Positions 1-9,585 of a DNA stretch of 64,000 nt are shown here, one piece after another. This stretch comes from Paenibacillus graminis (GTDB taxonomy: Bacteria; Bacillota; Bacilli; Paenibacillales; Paenibacillaceae). The translations under genes were made by a program, and so were the position numbers. The notes beneath the pieces were generated by a model. It was not told the DNA's origin. It did no database searches and worked only from the letters and a program-made list of their open reading frames with translations. The stretch's first letter is position 1. Every line of letters starts with the position of its first letter. The stretch is from positions 3,472,001 through 3,536,000 of the forward strand of contig NZ_CP009287.1 in NCBI RefSeq assembly GCF_000758705.1. Direction: 5' to 3'.

Positions 1-244
1 TAACTAATCTTTTGGATAACAAAATCATTATTACTTTCTTTGTTTTCAAATAGTATTTTTTTCAAACGGTCTAAGACTTTATTTTCCGCTGATACGCATC
101 CCAAAACCAAGTAGCCAAGTGTATATTTTTATCGGTTGGCTTAGTTATAACTTCCTTGCTCAGCAGCAGATTTCGTTGCTCCCGGGGATGCACGTAAACG
201 CGGGACCAAGGTAAGCTTATGAAGAAGGAAAGGGGGAAAGGAAA
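1..244. other. Leading intergenic region
   Basis: No gene is supported here. The first part is AT-rich and the last 20 bases carry the purine-rich ribosome site of the next gene. A 67-codon open frame on the minus strand overlaps that gene's start and has no recognisable domain, so it was not called. A promoter for the polysaccharide locus probably lies here, but no convincing -35/-10 pair was found. Confidence 0.5.
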
Positions 245-2515
245 GTGGATGGGATTTCGTCCGGAACCGGGCAAGTCTGGTCACCGGCTTCGCTGGGCGG
301 TGGCGGCTATATTACGGGATTGATTCAGCATCCCGCACAAAGTGGAGTACTGTATGCCCGCTGTGATGTGGCGGGCGTCTTCGCCAGCCTCGATGGCGGC
401 TTCACCTGGGAGGCGCGGAACGGCGGGCTCACCAAGGCTTATCATCACCAGGTGCAGAGCTTTGCCATTAGTCCGCACCGGCCGGAGGTGCTGTTCCGCT
501 GCTCCGGGGAGGTACGGAGCCGTACATTCTACGGCTCTGTACACAAGTCAGCGGATGGCGGACACACCTGGAGAGAGGTGTGCACGGGGATGGGCTTTTA
601 CGGCAATGGTCCGACCCGGATGTACGGGGAGGTCATCTCCGTAGATCCCCACCACCCGGAGGTCGTGGCTGCCGGGGGATACACTGGCGGCTTATGGATC
701 AGCCGGGATGAAGGGGAGACCTGGAAGCAGACTCCGCTGCCGGAGGAACGGTATGGTTGTGTCGCTTTTCATCCGGGCATACCGGGAATGCTGTATGCCG
801 GAACCATTGGCGACAATGATCTGAATATGGACTACGCCGAGACAGGCGAAGGAGGAGTGCTGGGGCTGCTGCAGGACCTGCCCCGGGGGAAAGCCGGCAG
901 GCTGTATGCCAGCAGCGATCTGGGGGACACGTGGATGCTGCTGCATACAGGCCCAAGCTTTGCCGAGCTGGCCTTTGACAGCCGTGATCCGCAGCGGCTG
1001 CAGGCGGCCTGCATCTGGAACGGCATCCGCAGCAGCACGGATGGCGGGCGGACCTGGCAGACAGGCATGACTGGACTGCCGGAAGAGGGGCAAAGATACG
1101 GCACGGTTGTGCAGGACAGCCATCATCCGCAGCGTTGGTATACGGCCCCTGATGCCCGTCCGCACATGACGGCGGTTCCCCCGGTTCCGCTGTATGGATC
1201 TGGATTATCCGGCAGCGTGAGCGGGGAGTGGCAGCTCCTCCGGCAGCATAACGATGAGGATCTGAGCGGGTTCCCGGCTTATATGGATCACTTCGGCAGC
1301 GGATCACGGGCAGCGGCGGCCGGCTGGGCGATATCCAAAATCATCGTCGACCGCTTCATCGAAGACCGGTTCTATCTGGCCAACTGGTACGGAGTAGCGG
1401 TTAGTCCTGACGGCGGGAGAACCTGGTGTGCAGGGCATTTTCGGGGGCTTGAAACAACCTGCATGGAGGCTGTCGTTGCCGCTTCGCACCAGCCCGGCAA
1501 ATTCTGTGTGACGATGGCTGACCATCCGCCGAAAGTAACGGAAGATGGCGGACGAAGCTTTTGGAATCTTCCGGGCATCTCCGGTTATTCAGGGAGTACT
1601 GCTGCGGTAATTTCCCGTTCAGACCCCAGCCGCTATCTTTACGGATTAGTTGGTCACGGGAGGACTGCCTGTATTGCTCTTCACCGTGACGGCGGGGCGA
1701 ACGCATCAGCCGTACTGCCGCTGGGGGCCGGATTGTTTGTGCAAGCTTTACGGGAAGACGGAGTGAAGAACGGTATCTTTTATGCTTATGTGGATGGACC
1801 CGTAGCTTCAGGAGCCGGAATCTACCGGTCCAGTGATGACGGAATGACCTGGGAGCAGACCGCATTTCGTCCTCCGTCTTACGTGGATACCCTGCCCCAT
1901 CACAAGAACCGGATCGAAGCGGAATTGCTCTCCGTCGTGGTGTACCAAGTCAAAAATGCCTGCGGGGCCAATCAAATGCTGGCAGCAAGCCCGTTTCACC
2001 AAGGCCGGGTACTGGTCGGCGAATGGACCGAAGGGATTTGGGAATCACACGATGGCGGAGATACGTGGAAGTCCATCGGTGAAGGACTGCCGTTTCAGCG
2101 CAGCGGCTCTGCTTCCGTATTGAACGCAATTGCCTATTCACCAAATTACCCCGATTTAATCTATGCAGGATTCATCTCGGAAGGCCTGTGGCGCAGCAGT
2201 GACGGCGGACGGACCTGGAGCAAGCTGTATCCGCTCATAGAAGGTGAGATTTTCAATGTTTCCGCATTGGCCGTAGGCACAGTTGATGAAGGAGAGGATC
2301 TTTTGATTCTTGCCAGTGAACCGATGGTGGTGAACGGTACAGACTCACAGGCTGTATACAGCATGGATGGCGGTTGTAAATGGCAGGGTTGGCAGCAGTC
2401 CGGGATTGGCGCAGTGCGTTGGAAGGGAATAGCCCTCGATTGTGAGGACATTCAGGGACTTGGCGTGTCCTGCGGCAACGGAGCCTTTTATATGCGCCTG
2501 GCGGACAAAATATAA
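245..2515 (+). CDS. GH74-like beta-propeller glycosidase with Asp-box repeats, apparently intracellular
   Basis: A 756-residue protein built of Asp-box (BNR) repeats. At least ten S-x-D-x-G-x-T-W-type motifs can be read, for example SLDGGFTW, SADGGHTW, SSDLGDTW and SSDGGRTW. The N-terminus (GGGGYITG then YARCDVAG) matches the start of GH74 xyloglucanases, where the Asp of the (T/C)DVGG-like motif is the catalytic base, so that Asp appears retained. The GTG start is preceded by a GGAAAGG-type ribosome site. No signal peptide or lipobox is visible, so it should be cytoplasmic, unlike most GH74 enzymes. It opens a locus with a GH26 mannanase and a GH36 alpha-galactosidase, which fits a role on imported oligosaccharides. 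The substrate is not provable from sequence, and a sialidase-like propeller of other function is the alternative. Confidence 0.75.
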   Translation: MDGISSGTGQVWSPASLGGGGYITGLIQHPAQSGVLYARCDVAGVFASLDGGFTWEARNGGLTKAYHHQVQSFAISPHRPEVLFRCSGEVRSRTFYGSVHKSADGGHTWREVCTGMGFYGNGPTRMYGEVISVDPHHPEVVAAGGYTGGLWISRDEGETWKQTPLPEERYGCVAFHPGIPGMLYAGTIGDNDLNMDYAETGEGGVLGLLQDLPRGKAGRLYASSDLGDTWMLLHTGPSFAELAFDSRDPQRLQAACIWNGIRSSTDGGRTWQTGMTGLPEEGQRYGTVVQDSHHPQRWYTAPDARPHMTAVPPVPLYGSGLSGSVSGEWQLLRQHNDEDLSGFPAYMDHFGSGSRAAAAGWAISKIIVDRFIEDRFYLANWYGVAVSPDGGRTWCAGHFRGLETTCMEAVVAASHQPGKFCVTMADHPPKVTEDGGRSFWNLPGISGYSGSTAAVISRSDPSRYLYGLVGHGRTACIALHRDGGANASAVLPLGAGLFVQALREDGVKNGIFYAYVDGPVASGAGIYRSSDDGMTWEQTAFRPPSYVDTLPHHKNRIEAELLSVVVYQVKNACGANQMLAASPFHQGRVLVGEWTEGIWESHDGGDTWKSIGEGLPFQRSGSASVLNAIAYSPNYPDLIYAGFISEGLWRSSDGGRTWSKLYPLIEGEIFNVSALAVGTVDEGEDLLILASEPMVVNGTDSQAVYSMDGGCKWQGWQQSGIGAVRWKGIALDCEDIQGLGVSCGNGAFYMRLADKI

Positions 2516-2585
2516 AATGTCACAAAAGACGGACATCGTTGCTGCAGCATAGTTTTCGTTGCTGCTGCACCTTGTTGAATTTTAT

Positions 2586-2599
2586 GGAAAACGCTTACA
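2586..2599 (+). promoter_or_regulatory. Candidate cre (CcpA) site upstream of the GH26 gene
   Basis: The 14-mer GGAAAACGCTTACA matches the catabolite-responsive element consensus TGWNANCGNTNWCA at all fixed positions but the first. It lies about 67 bases before the chosen start of the secreted mannanase. Repression by CcpA in the presence of preferred sugars is the expected role. This is inference from a motif match only. Confidence 0.5.
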
Positions 2600-2665
2600 T
2601 TGAAGATGCCGGACGACGTTATTGTCGTAATTCCACCGGCGTATGTGAGTGGAGGCCTGATTGAA

Positions 2666-5665
2666 ATGGTACCGCGTATGGGGAAAAAATGGTTCCATGG
2701 TTGGCTGGCCGCAGTTGTGCTATCTGCTGTATTTATTGTCCAGCCGGCACCAATGCAGGCGGCTGGCGAAAATCTTGTCGGCAATCCGGGTTTCGAGGCC
2801 GGAGATGCAGCGTGGGAAAAGTGGGGGAGTCCGGTGGTAACAACCGCCGAGAAGCATGGAGGTGAAAAAAGTCTTCAGGTCAAGCGGAACACCGGGGGAG
2901 CTTCGGCTTCCGTGGCAGTGAAAGAAGGAAAGACGTACCGGGTCGGTTTATGGGTCAAATTTGCCGCTGCAGGAGTCACGAATGCAACGATTGACATGGA
3001 CGCGTTCGGAGCGCAGCAGACGAAGGAGCAGCTCCATTTTTCGGGCTCTACAGATTGGGAATACCGTCAGCTGTTGTATACGCCAGGTCCCGGTGTACAG
3101 CATATCCGTTTGTCATTCTGGAACGGCACCAGCAAGGATTATTACATTGATGATGCCATTATCCGGGAAAACGTGGACATTGAAAGGCCAACGACTCCTG
3201 GTGTCTGGCAGGCCCAGCATGATCCCGAAGCATTGAAGCTGACCTGGGCCGGCTCCACAGATGATATGGGGGTAGAGTCCTACCAGCTTGCTTACAAAAG
3301 AACAGATGCTGCGGACTGGAACACAGTGGCTGTGCCCCATCAGGAATCAGTCACCGAGTATACGTATACGCTGGATAACCTTGATCCTTTTTCGGTGTAT
3401 GCGATTATGCTGCGGGCCAAGGATGCCGCAGGCAATACCTCTGATGCCGTAATGGGCCTCGAAGCTACCCCCGGACCCAATCTGGTGATCAACGGAGGCC
3501 TGGAGACTGGAACAACGCTACCGTGGAGAAAAACAGGGACGGTTAAAACCACGACCTATGATCCGCATTCTGGACAATATGCTTTGCAGCTGTTCCATAA
3601 CTCTACAGCCAGAACGTTAAAAGTACCGGTCTACAGCAGCTCTTCCTACCTCGTATCGTATTGGAGCAAATTTAATGCCGTCACACCTGGAACCTTTTCG
3701 GTTACCCTTGATGTTTATCAAGGTCCAACTGTTGTCCGCTATCCGTTTTATACGAACGCCACGGCCGCTTGGTCCCGTTCGGAACAGATCATTCAGACAG
3801 GAAATGGGTTATCCTGCCTGCAGCTGCGGGCCGGCAATTACAGCGGTGGGGATATGTTCCTCGACCAGGTGTTTGCCGGTGAAATGCCCGATATTCCCAC
3901 TGATCTTAATCCCGGTGCACCTGCAGACTTCATAGCAGGAACTGTAGACGGGGTATCCGCAGAGCTGCAATGGGCTGCCTCCAGAGGCCCCTTTGGTGTG
4001 AGGGAATATAAGCTGCTGTATAAAAAAGCCGGTGACACCGAATGGGCCAGCCTGACGGTACCGTATGTCCCTGGCCAATCCCTGTATACCTATAAGCTGG
4101 AAGGCTTGTCGCCTGAAAGCATGTATGACATTGAGGTGAAAGCGGTCAGTGAAGGGACAGCCATCTCAGCCGCGAGCGCGCTTCAGGTAACCACCGCCGC
4201 GATGTCACCAGTCAACCCGGATGCTTCCGTTGAAGCGGCAGCACTGCTCGACCGGCTCTATGCAGCAACAGGAAACACTATTTACACGGGGCAGCACAAT
4301 TATTATGAAGAGCCCGCGAAATGGTACGATAAGGCAGCTGAGCTGACCGGATATTATCCGGCATTATGGGGCTCGGATTTCGCCTATTATATTGGCGAAG
4401 ACATGGGTGAGCTGCGCCAATCTATGATTGATGAGGCGATTCTTCAAGGCCAGGCGGGAACCATGGTAACTCTGACGTATCATCAGACCCGGCCCATGGA
4501 CCCGGCAACCTCCGGCTGGGAGAGCGTTACAGGTGATGTTACGGAAGCCGAGATGACAGACATCGTCACGCCGGGTACCGGGCTGTACAATCAGTGGGCA
4601 GCCCAGGTGGATGAGGTTGCGGGATATCTGGAGCAATTGCAGGATGAAGGCATCCCGGTATTGTGGCGGCCTTATCATGAGATGAATGCTGAATTTTTCT
4701 GGTGGGGGGCAAGACCGGAGCTGTTTAAGCAGCTGTGGCACAATATGTATGACCGCTTAACCAATCTGCATGGCCTGAATAATCTCATCTGGGTATGGAA
4801 TCCGAATGCGGAGAGCTCCTGGGCGTATGATTCAGCCCCATATTATCCCGGCCATGATGTCGTGGATGTGCTGGCTATGGATATTTATAACAACGATTAC
4901 CGTGACACCTATTACAACAAGCTGGTGCAGCTCAGCGGAGGACGGCCGATTGCCATCGGTGAAAATGGCGAGCTGCCGGATATGCAGATGCTGCGGGAGA
5001 AGCAGCCGAAGTATGTGTATTTCATGACCTGGTCTGATTATTTGACTGATAAAAATTCAATCAGCGCTATTCAGGCGCTCTACAGCGACCCGCGCGCGCT
5101 GAACAACGGGGAAACCGGCAATGGCCCCTATGTTCCGCCTCCGGTGGACAGCTATCTGATCGACGATTTCGAGTCGTATGGCGGCTCGAATGGAAGCCTG
5201 CGCTCCAAATGGCAGCGCAATGTCTCCGGCAATGCTGCAACGGTAACACTGGATACCTATGGGCTGAACAGCGGAACCTACGGGCTGAAGCTGGATTACA
5301 CCATTGGTAATCCCGGTTATGCCGGAGTCTACCGGAGCATGGGCAAGGAATGGCCGGGCATGCAGGCCATCACCTTCTGGCTGCAGCCGGACGGCTCGAA
5401 CCGGCAGCTGGCGGTCCAGTTCCATGAGACGAATGGCGAGGTCTGGGAAGCCGGGATTAAAATTGAAGGGACCGCTGCACGGCTGGTGACCATTCCTTTT
5501 ACTGACTTCGTTAGACCTGGATGGTCTACCGGCGGCAACGGTGTTATTGATTTGGGCTCCATTAAAGAGTTTGCCTTCTATGTGGCCCAGGGCAGCGGTA
5601 CCCAGGGCAGCGGAACGCTATATATTGATGATGTGCAGGCTGTGAAGCTTCCAACGGAAGAGTAG
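2666..5665 (+). CDS. Secreted modular GH26 beta-mannanase
   Basis: An endo-beta-1,4-mannanase of about 1000 residues. Order: signal peptide (positive start, hydrophobic core, cleavage near residue 30), a CBM4/9-like jelly roll (NLVGNPGFE), an FN3 domain, a second similar jelly roll (NLVINGGLE), a second FN3, the GH26 barrel (about residues 520-815) and a C-terminal carbohydrate-binding jelly roll (about 830-990). The GH26 acid/base is Glu672 in RPYHEMN and the nucleophile Glu766 in AIGENGE. A longer TTG-started frame from 2600 exists, but ATG 2666 has GGAGG ten bases upstream and places the signal peptide at the N-terminus. A second ATG at 2678 is possible. The enzyme should act outside the cell and feed products to the downstream ABC transporter. 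Confidence 0.9.
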   Translation: MVPRMGKKWFHGWLAAVVLSAVFIVQPAPMQAAGENLVGNPGFEAGDAAWEKWGSPVVTTAEKHGGEKSLQVKRNTGGASASVAVKEGKTYRVGLWVKFAAAGVTNATIDMDAFGAQQTKEQLHFSGSTDWEYRQLLYTPGPGVQHIRLSFWNGTSKDYYIDDAIIRENVDIERPTTPGVWQAQHDPEALKLTWAGSTDDMGVESYQLAYKRTDAADWNTVAVPHQESVTEYTYTLDNLDPFSVYAIMLRAKDAAGNTSDAVMGLEATPGPNLVINGGLETGTTLPWRKTGTVKTTTYDPHSGQYALQLFHNSTARTLKVPVYSSSSYLVSYWSKFNAVTPGTFSVTLDVYQGPTVVRYPFYTNATAAWSRSEQIIQTGNGLSCLQLRAGNYSGGDMFLDQVFAGEMPDIPTDLNPGAPADFIAGTVDGVSAELQWAASRGPFGVREYKLLYKKAGDTEWASLTVPYVPGQSLYTYKLEGLSPESMYDIEVKAVSEGTAISAASALQVTTAAMSPVNPDASVEAAALLDRLYAATGNTIYTGQHNYYEEPAKWYDKAAELTGYYPALWGSDFAYYIGEDMGELRQSMIDEAILQGQAGTMVTLTYHQTRPMDPATSGWESVTGDVTEAEMTDIVTPGTGLYNQWAAQVDEVAGYLEQLQDEGIPVLWRPYHEMNAEFFWWGARPELFKQLWHNMYDRLTNLHGLNNLIWVWNPNAESSWAYDSAPYYPGHDVVDVLAMDIYNNDYRDTYYNKLVQLSGGRPIAIGENGELPDMQMLREKQPKYVYFMTWSDYLTDKNSISAIQALYSDPRALNNGETGNGPYVPPPVDSYLIDDFESYGGSNGSLRSKWQRNVSGNAATVTLDTYGLNSGTYGLKLDYTIGNPGYAGVYRSMGKEWPGMQAITFWLQPDGSNRQLAVQFHETNGEVWEAGIKIEGTAARLVTIPFTDFVRPGWSTGGNGVIDLGSIKEFAFYVAQGSGTQGSGTLYIDDVQAVKLPTEE

Positions 5666-5823
5666 GTCTGTGACCCTAGCGGACAGCTTCACACTGTTGA
5701 ATACAGGGCGCTCAACTCTTCATTGCTGGAGCACACTTTTCGTTGGCCACGGTGCTGGAGTCTCCTTCCTGAACTGAATAAGATTAAAGTGTAGAGCAAG
5801 CAGATACAGGAAGGATGACAAAC

Positions 5824-6777
5824 GTGGAAATCGAACGAAAGGTCATTACCAGGCCCAAAGGAAAGCCGTTCTCATGGTGGTCCAGGTGGATCAGGCAATG
5901 GGATATTCAGCTGATGGTCGTACCCGCCATGCTGTTTATCTTCGTGTTCAGCTATCTGCCGATGTATGGGGTGCTGATGGCGTTCCAGGATTATCAGCTG
6001 TTCGGCGGTTTTTTTCACAGTCCCTGGGTAGGGTTCAAGCATTTTGAGGCGTTCTTCAACTCCCCTGACTTCTGGAATGTTATGCGCAACACGATTGTAA
6101 TCAGCCTGCTGAAGCTGTGCATCGGGTTTCCGGCACCCATCCTGCTGGCCCTGATGCTGAATGAGGTCCGGCTGATGCTGTTCAAGCGGATCATCCAGAC
6201 CGTCAGCTACCTGCCGCATTTTCTGTCCTGGGTCATCGTCGGCGGGTTCGTGGGCTCCATGCTTTCGACTGATAATGGAAGCGTTAACATGCTGCTGATG
6301 GGCCTGCATTTGACTTCAGAGCCGATCAGCTTCCTGTCGGTGCCGGAGTACTTCTGGGGGATTCTTGTCGGAACGGGCATCTGGAAGGAGATGGGGTTCG
6401 CTGCCATCGTCTATCTGGCGGCAATTGCGGGGATTGACCCGCATCTCTATGAAGCCGCTTCCATTGACGGTGCAGGGCGGTTCAAGCAAATTCAGCTGAT
6501 CACGCTGCCCTGCATCCGGCCGGTCATTATTATCTTCCTGATCCTGGCGGTAGGCAATATTCTGAATGCCGGGTTTGAGGATATCCTGATTCTGGCTACC
6601 AACCCAATTCTGCGCGATGTATCCGATGTCATCGACACTTATGTCTACCGGATGGGAATTCTGAACAACCGCTTCTCCTATGCGGCAGCTGCGGGACTGT
6701 TCAAGGCGGTTGTAAGCATCGGGCTGCTGGCACTGGCTAATAAGGCAGCAAGAAAAATGGGCTCAAGCCTATGGTAA
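5824..6777 (+). CDS. Sugar ABC transporter permease, LplB/UgpA type
   Basis: A six-helix inner-membrane permease of about 317 residues. The EAA-type loop of binding-protein-dependent permeases is seen as YEAASIDGAGRFKQIQLITLP. The N-terminus FSYLPMYGVLMAFQDYQLF is typical of the LplB branch used in Paenibacillus for oligosaccharides. An upstream ATG at 5815 abuts the AGGAAGG ribosome site, whereas GTG 5824 has a nine-base gap, so GTG is preferred. It pairs with the next permease and the lipoprotein binding protein. No ATPase gene is nearby, as is common for this family, which shares MsmX-like ATPases encoded elsewhere. Confidence 0.9.
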   Translation: MEIERKVITRPKGKPFSWWSRWIRQWDIQLMVVPAMLFIFVFSYLPMYGVLMAFQDYQLFGGFFHSPWVGFKHFEAFFNSPDFWNVMRNTIVISLLKLCIGFPAPILLALMLNEVRLMLFKRIIQTVSYLPHFLSWVIVGGFVGSMLSTDNGSVNMLLMGLHLTSEPISFLSVPEYFWGILVGTGIWKEMGFAAIVYLAAIAGIDPHLYEAASIDGAGRFKQIQLITLPCIRPVIIIFLILAVGNILNAGFEDILILATNPILRDVSDVIDTYVYRMGILNNRFSYAAAAGLFKAVVSIGLLALANKAARKMGSSLW

Positions 6778-6825
6778 ACACTAATGCCGAACGTCAATCT
6801 GGCAAAAGAAAGCGGGGAGCAGGTT

Positions 6826-7731
6826 ATGATGAAGCTATCGGCGGGAGATAAAGTTCTGCAAGTTATGATATATGCTGTACTGCTGCTGCTGGGCTTCATC
6901 ACCCTGTACCCCTTTTGGAATTCGCTGGTGATTTCCTTCAATGTGGGCTCGGATACAGCGCTTGGCGGCATCACGTTCTGGCCCCGCAGCCCGACACTGG
7001 ATAATTACGAGGTGGTGTTCCGGGACAGCCGCATCGGCCATGCCTTTCTGATCTCCATCCTGCGCACCATCGTAGGTACAACATTATCGGTTCTGTTTAC
7101 GGCTATTTTGGCCTATGGACTTTCCAGGCATGAATTGATGGGTCGCAAAGTATATATGGTATTCTGCATCATTACCATGTATTTCAGCGGCGGGCTGATT
7201 CCCACCTTCCTGCTGCTGCGCGGGTTTGGCATGATGGATACCTTTTGGGTCCTGGTCATCCCCGGGATGATCAGTGTATACAACATGATTATTTTCCGGA
7301 CTTTCTTTTTGGGGCTGCCAGCGGGACTTGTAGAGTCGGCGCGGATTGACGGCTGCAATCATATCGGAGTGCTGACACGCATTATTTTGCCTATCTCCGG
7401 TCCTGTCGTGGCTACCCTGTCGTTGTTTACGGCCGTATACCACTGGAATGACTGGTTCTCGGCCAGCATCTATATCAATGATACCCGTCTGATTCCGATT
7501 CAGACCCTGCTCAAGCAGATTTTGAACTCCAATATCGTGACGGATCAGCTTCAGAAGGCCATTGGCAGCAGTGCGGCAGCTCAGGACCGGCTCGCGCTCG
7601 TGCAGTCGGTAACCAGCAAATCGCTGATCATGGCAACCACTATGGTAGCCACACTGCCGATCATTATGGTCTACCCGTTCCTGCAGAAATATTTTGTAAA
7701 AGGCGTACTGATCGGATCACTTAAGGAGTAG
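6826..7731 (+). CDS. Sugar ABC transporter permease, LplC/UgpE type
   Basis: Second membrane subunit, about 301 residues with six predicted helices. The EAA-type loop reads VESARIDGCNHIGVLTRIILP, and the C-terminus PFLQKYFVKGVLIGSLKE is the usual ending of LplC-type permeases. An ATG at 6784 is possible, but GGGGAG at 6814-6819 lies just before the ATG pair 6826/6829, so the shorter start is chosen. It follows the first permease by about 50 bases and precedes the solute-binding protein, forming one transport unit for products of the secreted mannanase. Confidence 0.9.
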   Translation: MMKLSAGDKVLQVMIYAVLLLLGFITLYPFWNSLVISFNVGSDTALGGITFWPRSPTLDNYEVVFRDSRIGHAFLISILRTIVGTTLSVLFTAILAYGLSRHELMGRKVYMVFCIITMYFSGGLIPTFLLLRGFGMMDTFWVLVIPGMISVYNMIIFRTFFLGLPAGLVESARIDGCNHIGVLTRIILPISGPVVATLSLFTAVYHWNDWFSASIYINDTRLIPIQTLLKQILNSNIVTDQLQKAIGSSAAAQDRLALVQSVTSKSLIMATTMVATLPIIMVYPFLQKYFVKGVLIGSLKE

Positions 7732-7803
7732 AGAAATCATGCAAGTGCTGGCAGGGGCGCAAATCAGGCAATACCAAGTGAACATTAGAGAGGGGTTACT
7801 TAT

Positions 7804-9462
7804 TTGAAGTCTACGAAGAGTTTTCCGCTGCTGAGTGTTGTATTGTGTTCGGTGCTTTTGACTGCCGGCTGCGGCGGGGGGAACAAGGGTGCGGCTCCAT
7901 CCGCTGAACCTACTAAGGAACCTGCGGCAACGCAGACTGCAGCGGCAAGTGCAAGTCCTGAAGCAACCTCCACAGCTGCCCAAAGCACGGTGAAGCCGGT
8001 TTCCTTCACGTATTACAGCAATTATGACTGGGACACCACAGAGGAATGGGGCAGAGACTCCACTACCAAGTGGATTGCCGACACCTTGAAGGTGAAGATG
8101 ACACCGGTTCAGTCCAGCGGCGCAGCCGAGACCAAGTTCAGCACAATGATCGCTTCGGGAAGTCTGCCGGATGTCATCATGATGGACCGGGGAGCCAATG
8201 TGGAGCGGCTGCGTCAGCCCGGACTGCTGGTGCCCCTGGATGATTATCTGGACCGCTATCCCAATCTCAAAAAAAATGCCGGTGAAGCCACGCTGAACAT
8301 GCTGCGTTCCGAAGACGGTAAGCTGTACCAGTTCCCTAACTGGTATACCTCAAGCCCGAACGGCAACGGCGGCTGGATTATTAACCGGAAAATATATAAG
8401 GATCTTGGTTCGCCGAAGCTGGAAACCTACGATGAGCTGTACGCCTACCTGAAGCTGGTGAAGGAGAAATACCCAGATGTGGTGCCGCTTGAAGTAGGGG
8501 CTAAAGGCCGGGGGCTTGAAACGATGTACGGCGGTTTTGCTGAAAATAAACCCTATCTGTCCAAAGCCAATCCGGTAGGCAATACGCTGCAATCCATTTT
8601 TGAGGATCAGGTGTTCATCGAGAACATGCAGTATGCCAGCAAGCTGTTCCGTGAAAAGCTCATTACGCAGGATCTGTTCACCCAGACCGGTGACCAGATC
8701 TCCGAGAAGCTCAAAACAGGCCGCGTAGCCGTCTACGTGGACGGCGATGTGGTAAACCCGGGACGCGGTGCTGACACCGCCTTGCGCACCACTGATCCCG
8801 ATGCCGGCTACGATATTATCTGGCCGATTCACAAAGCCGGTCTGGACCCAGCCAAAATTACGCCGAACAACTACAATTCGCTGGGCTGGAACGTGCTGGT
8901 CATCACGAAAAATGCCAAAGACCCGGAAGCGATCTTCTCTTACCTAGACTGGGTAACGGGCGAAGAGGGGCAGCGCATTCTGAACTTTGGCCGGCAAGGC
9001 CTCTATTGGGATGAGTTCGATGCGGACGGCGTGCCTATTCTGAATGAGGCAGGCCTGAATACCCCGCAGGGCGACAAGGACAAAGAAAGAATCGGCCGTT
9101 TCAATTGGGTCGGCAACACTACCTTTATTGATCAGACCAAAGCGAAGATGGATGCGCAGCTTCCGGCCGATAAGCAGAACTGGACTACGCTGGCCCAGCA
9201 GAAGGTGACCTGGAAGACCTCGAAGAATTTTACCGAATTCGTGAACCTTGATCCGCTGCCGGACTCGGAGGAAGGCACCATTGCCACGGCAGTGAACGAT
9301 ATTTATCAGGAGGCTTTGGCGAAAACACTGTACGCCAAAAGTGATGAAGAGGTTCTGAGTCTCTTGAACAAAGCGAATGAGGATGCGAAAAAAGCAGGTT
9401 ATGAGAAGCTGCTGAAATACCAGACGGAGAAATGGCAGGATAATCTGAGCAAGATGAAATAA
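7804..9462 (+). CDS. Extracellular sugar-binding lipoprotein of the ABC transporter
   Basis: A 552-residue solute-binding protein of the large (LplA-like) class. The N-terminus is a lipoprotein signal with lipobox LTAG-Cys23, followed by a Ser/Ala/Thr/Glu-rich linker to about residue 60. The mature part has the family hallmark STMIASGSLPDVIMMDRG. The TTG start is set by GAGAGGGG about nine bases upstream. It is anchored on the outer face of the membrane and delivers oligosaccharide to the two permeases encoded just before it. The ligand is inferred from the flanking mannanase and alpha-galactosidase. Confidence 0.9.
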   Translation: MKSTKSFPLLSVVLCSVLLTAGCGGGNKGAAPSAEPTKEPAATQTAAASASPEATSTAAQSTVKPVSFTYYSNYDWDTTEEWGRDSTTKWIADTLKVKMTPVQSSGAAETKFSTMIASGSLPDVIMMDRGANVERLRQPGLLVPLDDYLDRYPNLKKNAGEATLNMLRSEDGKLYQFPNWYTSSPNGNGGWIINRKIYKDLGSPKLETYDELYAYLKLVKEKYPDVVPLEVGAKGRGLETMYGGFAENKPYLSKANPVGNTLQSIFEDQVFIENMQYASKLFREKLITQDLFTQTGDQISEKLKTGRVAVYVDGDVVNPGRGADTALRTTDPDAGYDIIWPIHKAGLDPAKITPNNYNSLGWNVLVITKNAKDPEAIFSYLDWVTGEEGQRILNFGRQGLYWDEFDADGVPILNEAGLNTPQGDKDKERIGRFNWVGNTTFIDQTKAKMDAQLPADKQNWTTLAQQKVTWKTSKNFTEFVNLDPLPDSEEGTIATAVNDIYQEALAKTLYAKSDEEVLSLLNKANEDAKKAGYEKLLKYQTEKWQDNLSKMK

Positions 9463-9484
9463 AGCTAGAGCCGTCATGAACCGT

Positions 9485-9515
9485 GGGGTATACTGAAGCC
9501 AAGTGTACCCCTTTT
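9485..9515 (+). terminator. Rho-independent terminator after the binding-protein gene
   Basis: GGGGTATACT and AGTGTACCCC pair (one G-T wobble) across a seven-base loop and are followed directly by TTTT. It separates the transporter genes from the two-component genes, which may therefore be expressed separately or by read-through. Confidence 0.75.
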
Positions 9516-9585
9516 ACTATTTTATGTAATTCTCAAAACTAATTATTGTGGGGTGGAATAAAATCGGATGCGGGGGAGGGATGGG

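Noticed and set aside
71..274. 67-codon minus-strand frame at the window start
   Set aside because: It overlaps the GH74-like gene start and has no domain or ribosome site.
699..1307. Long minus-strand open frames inside the GH74-like gene (also 692-1165)
   Set aside because: They lie wholly opposite a convincing gene, have no ribosome site and show low-complexity Arg/Pro/Ser composition, typical of antisense frames in GC-rich DNA.
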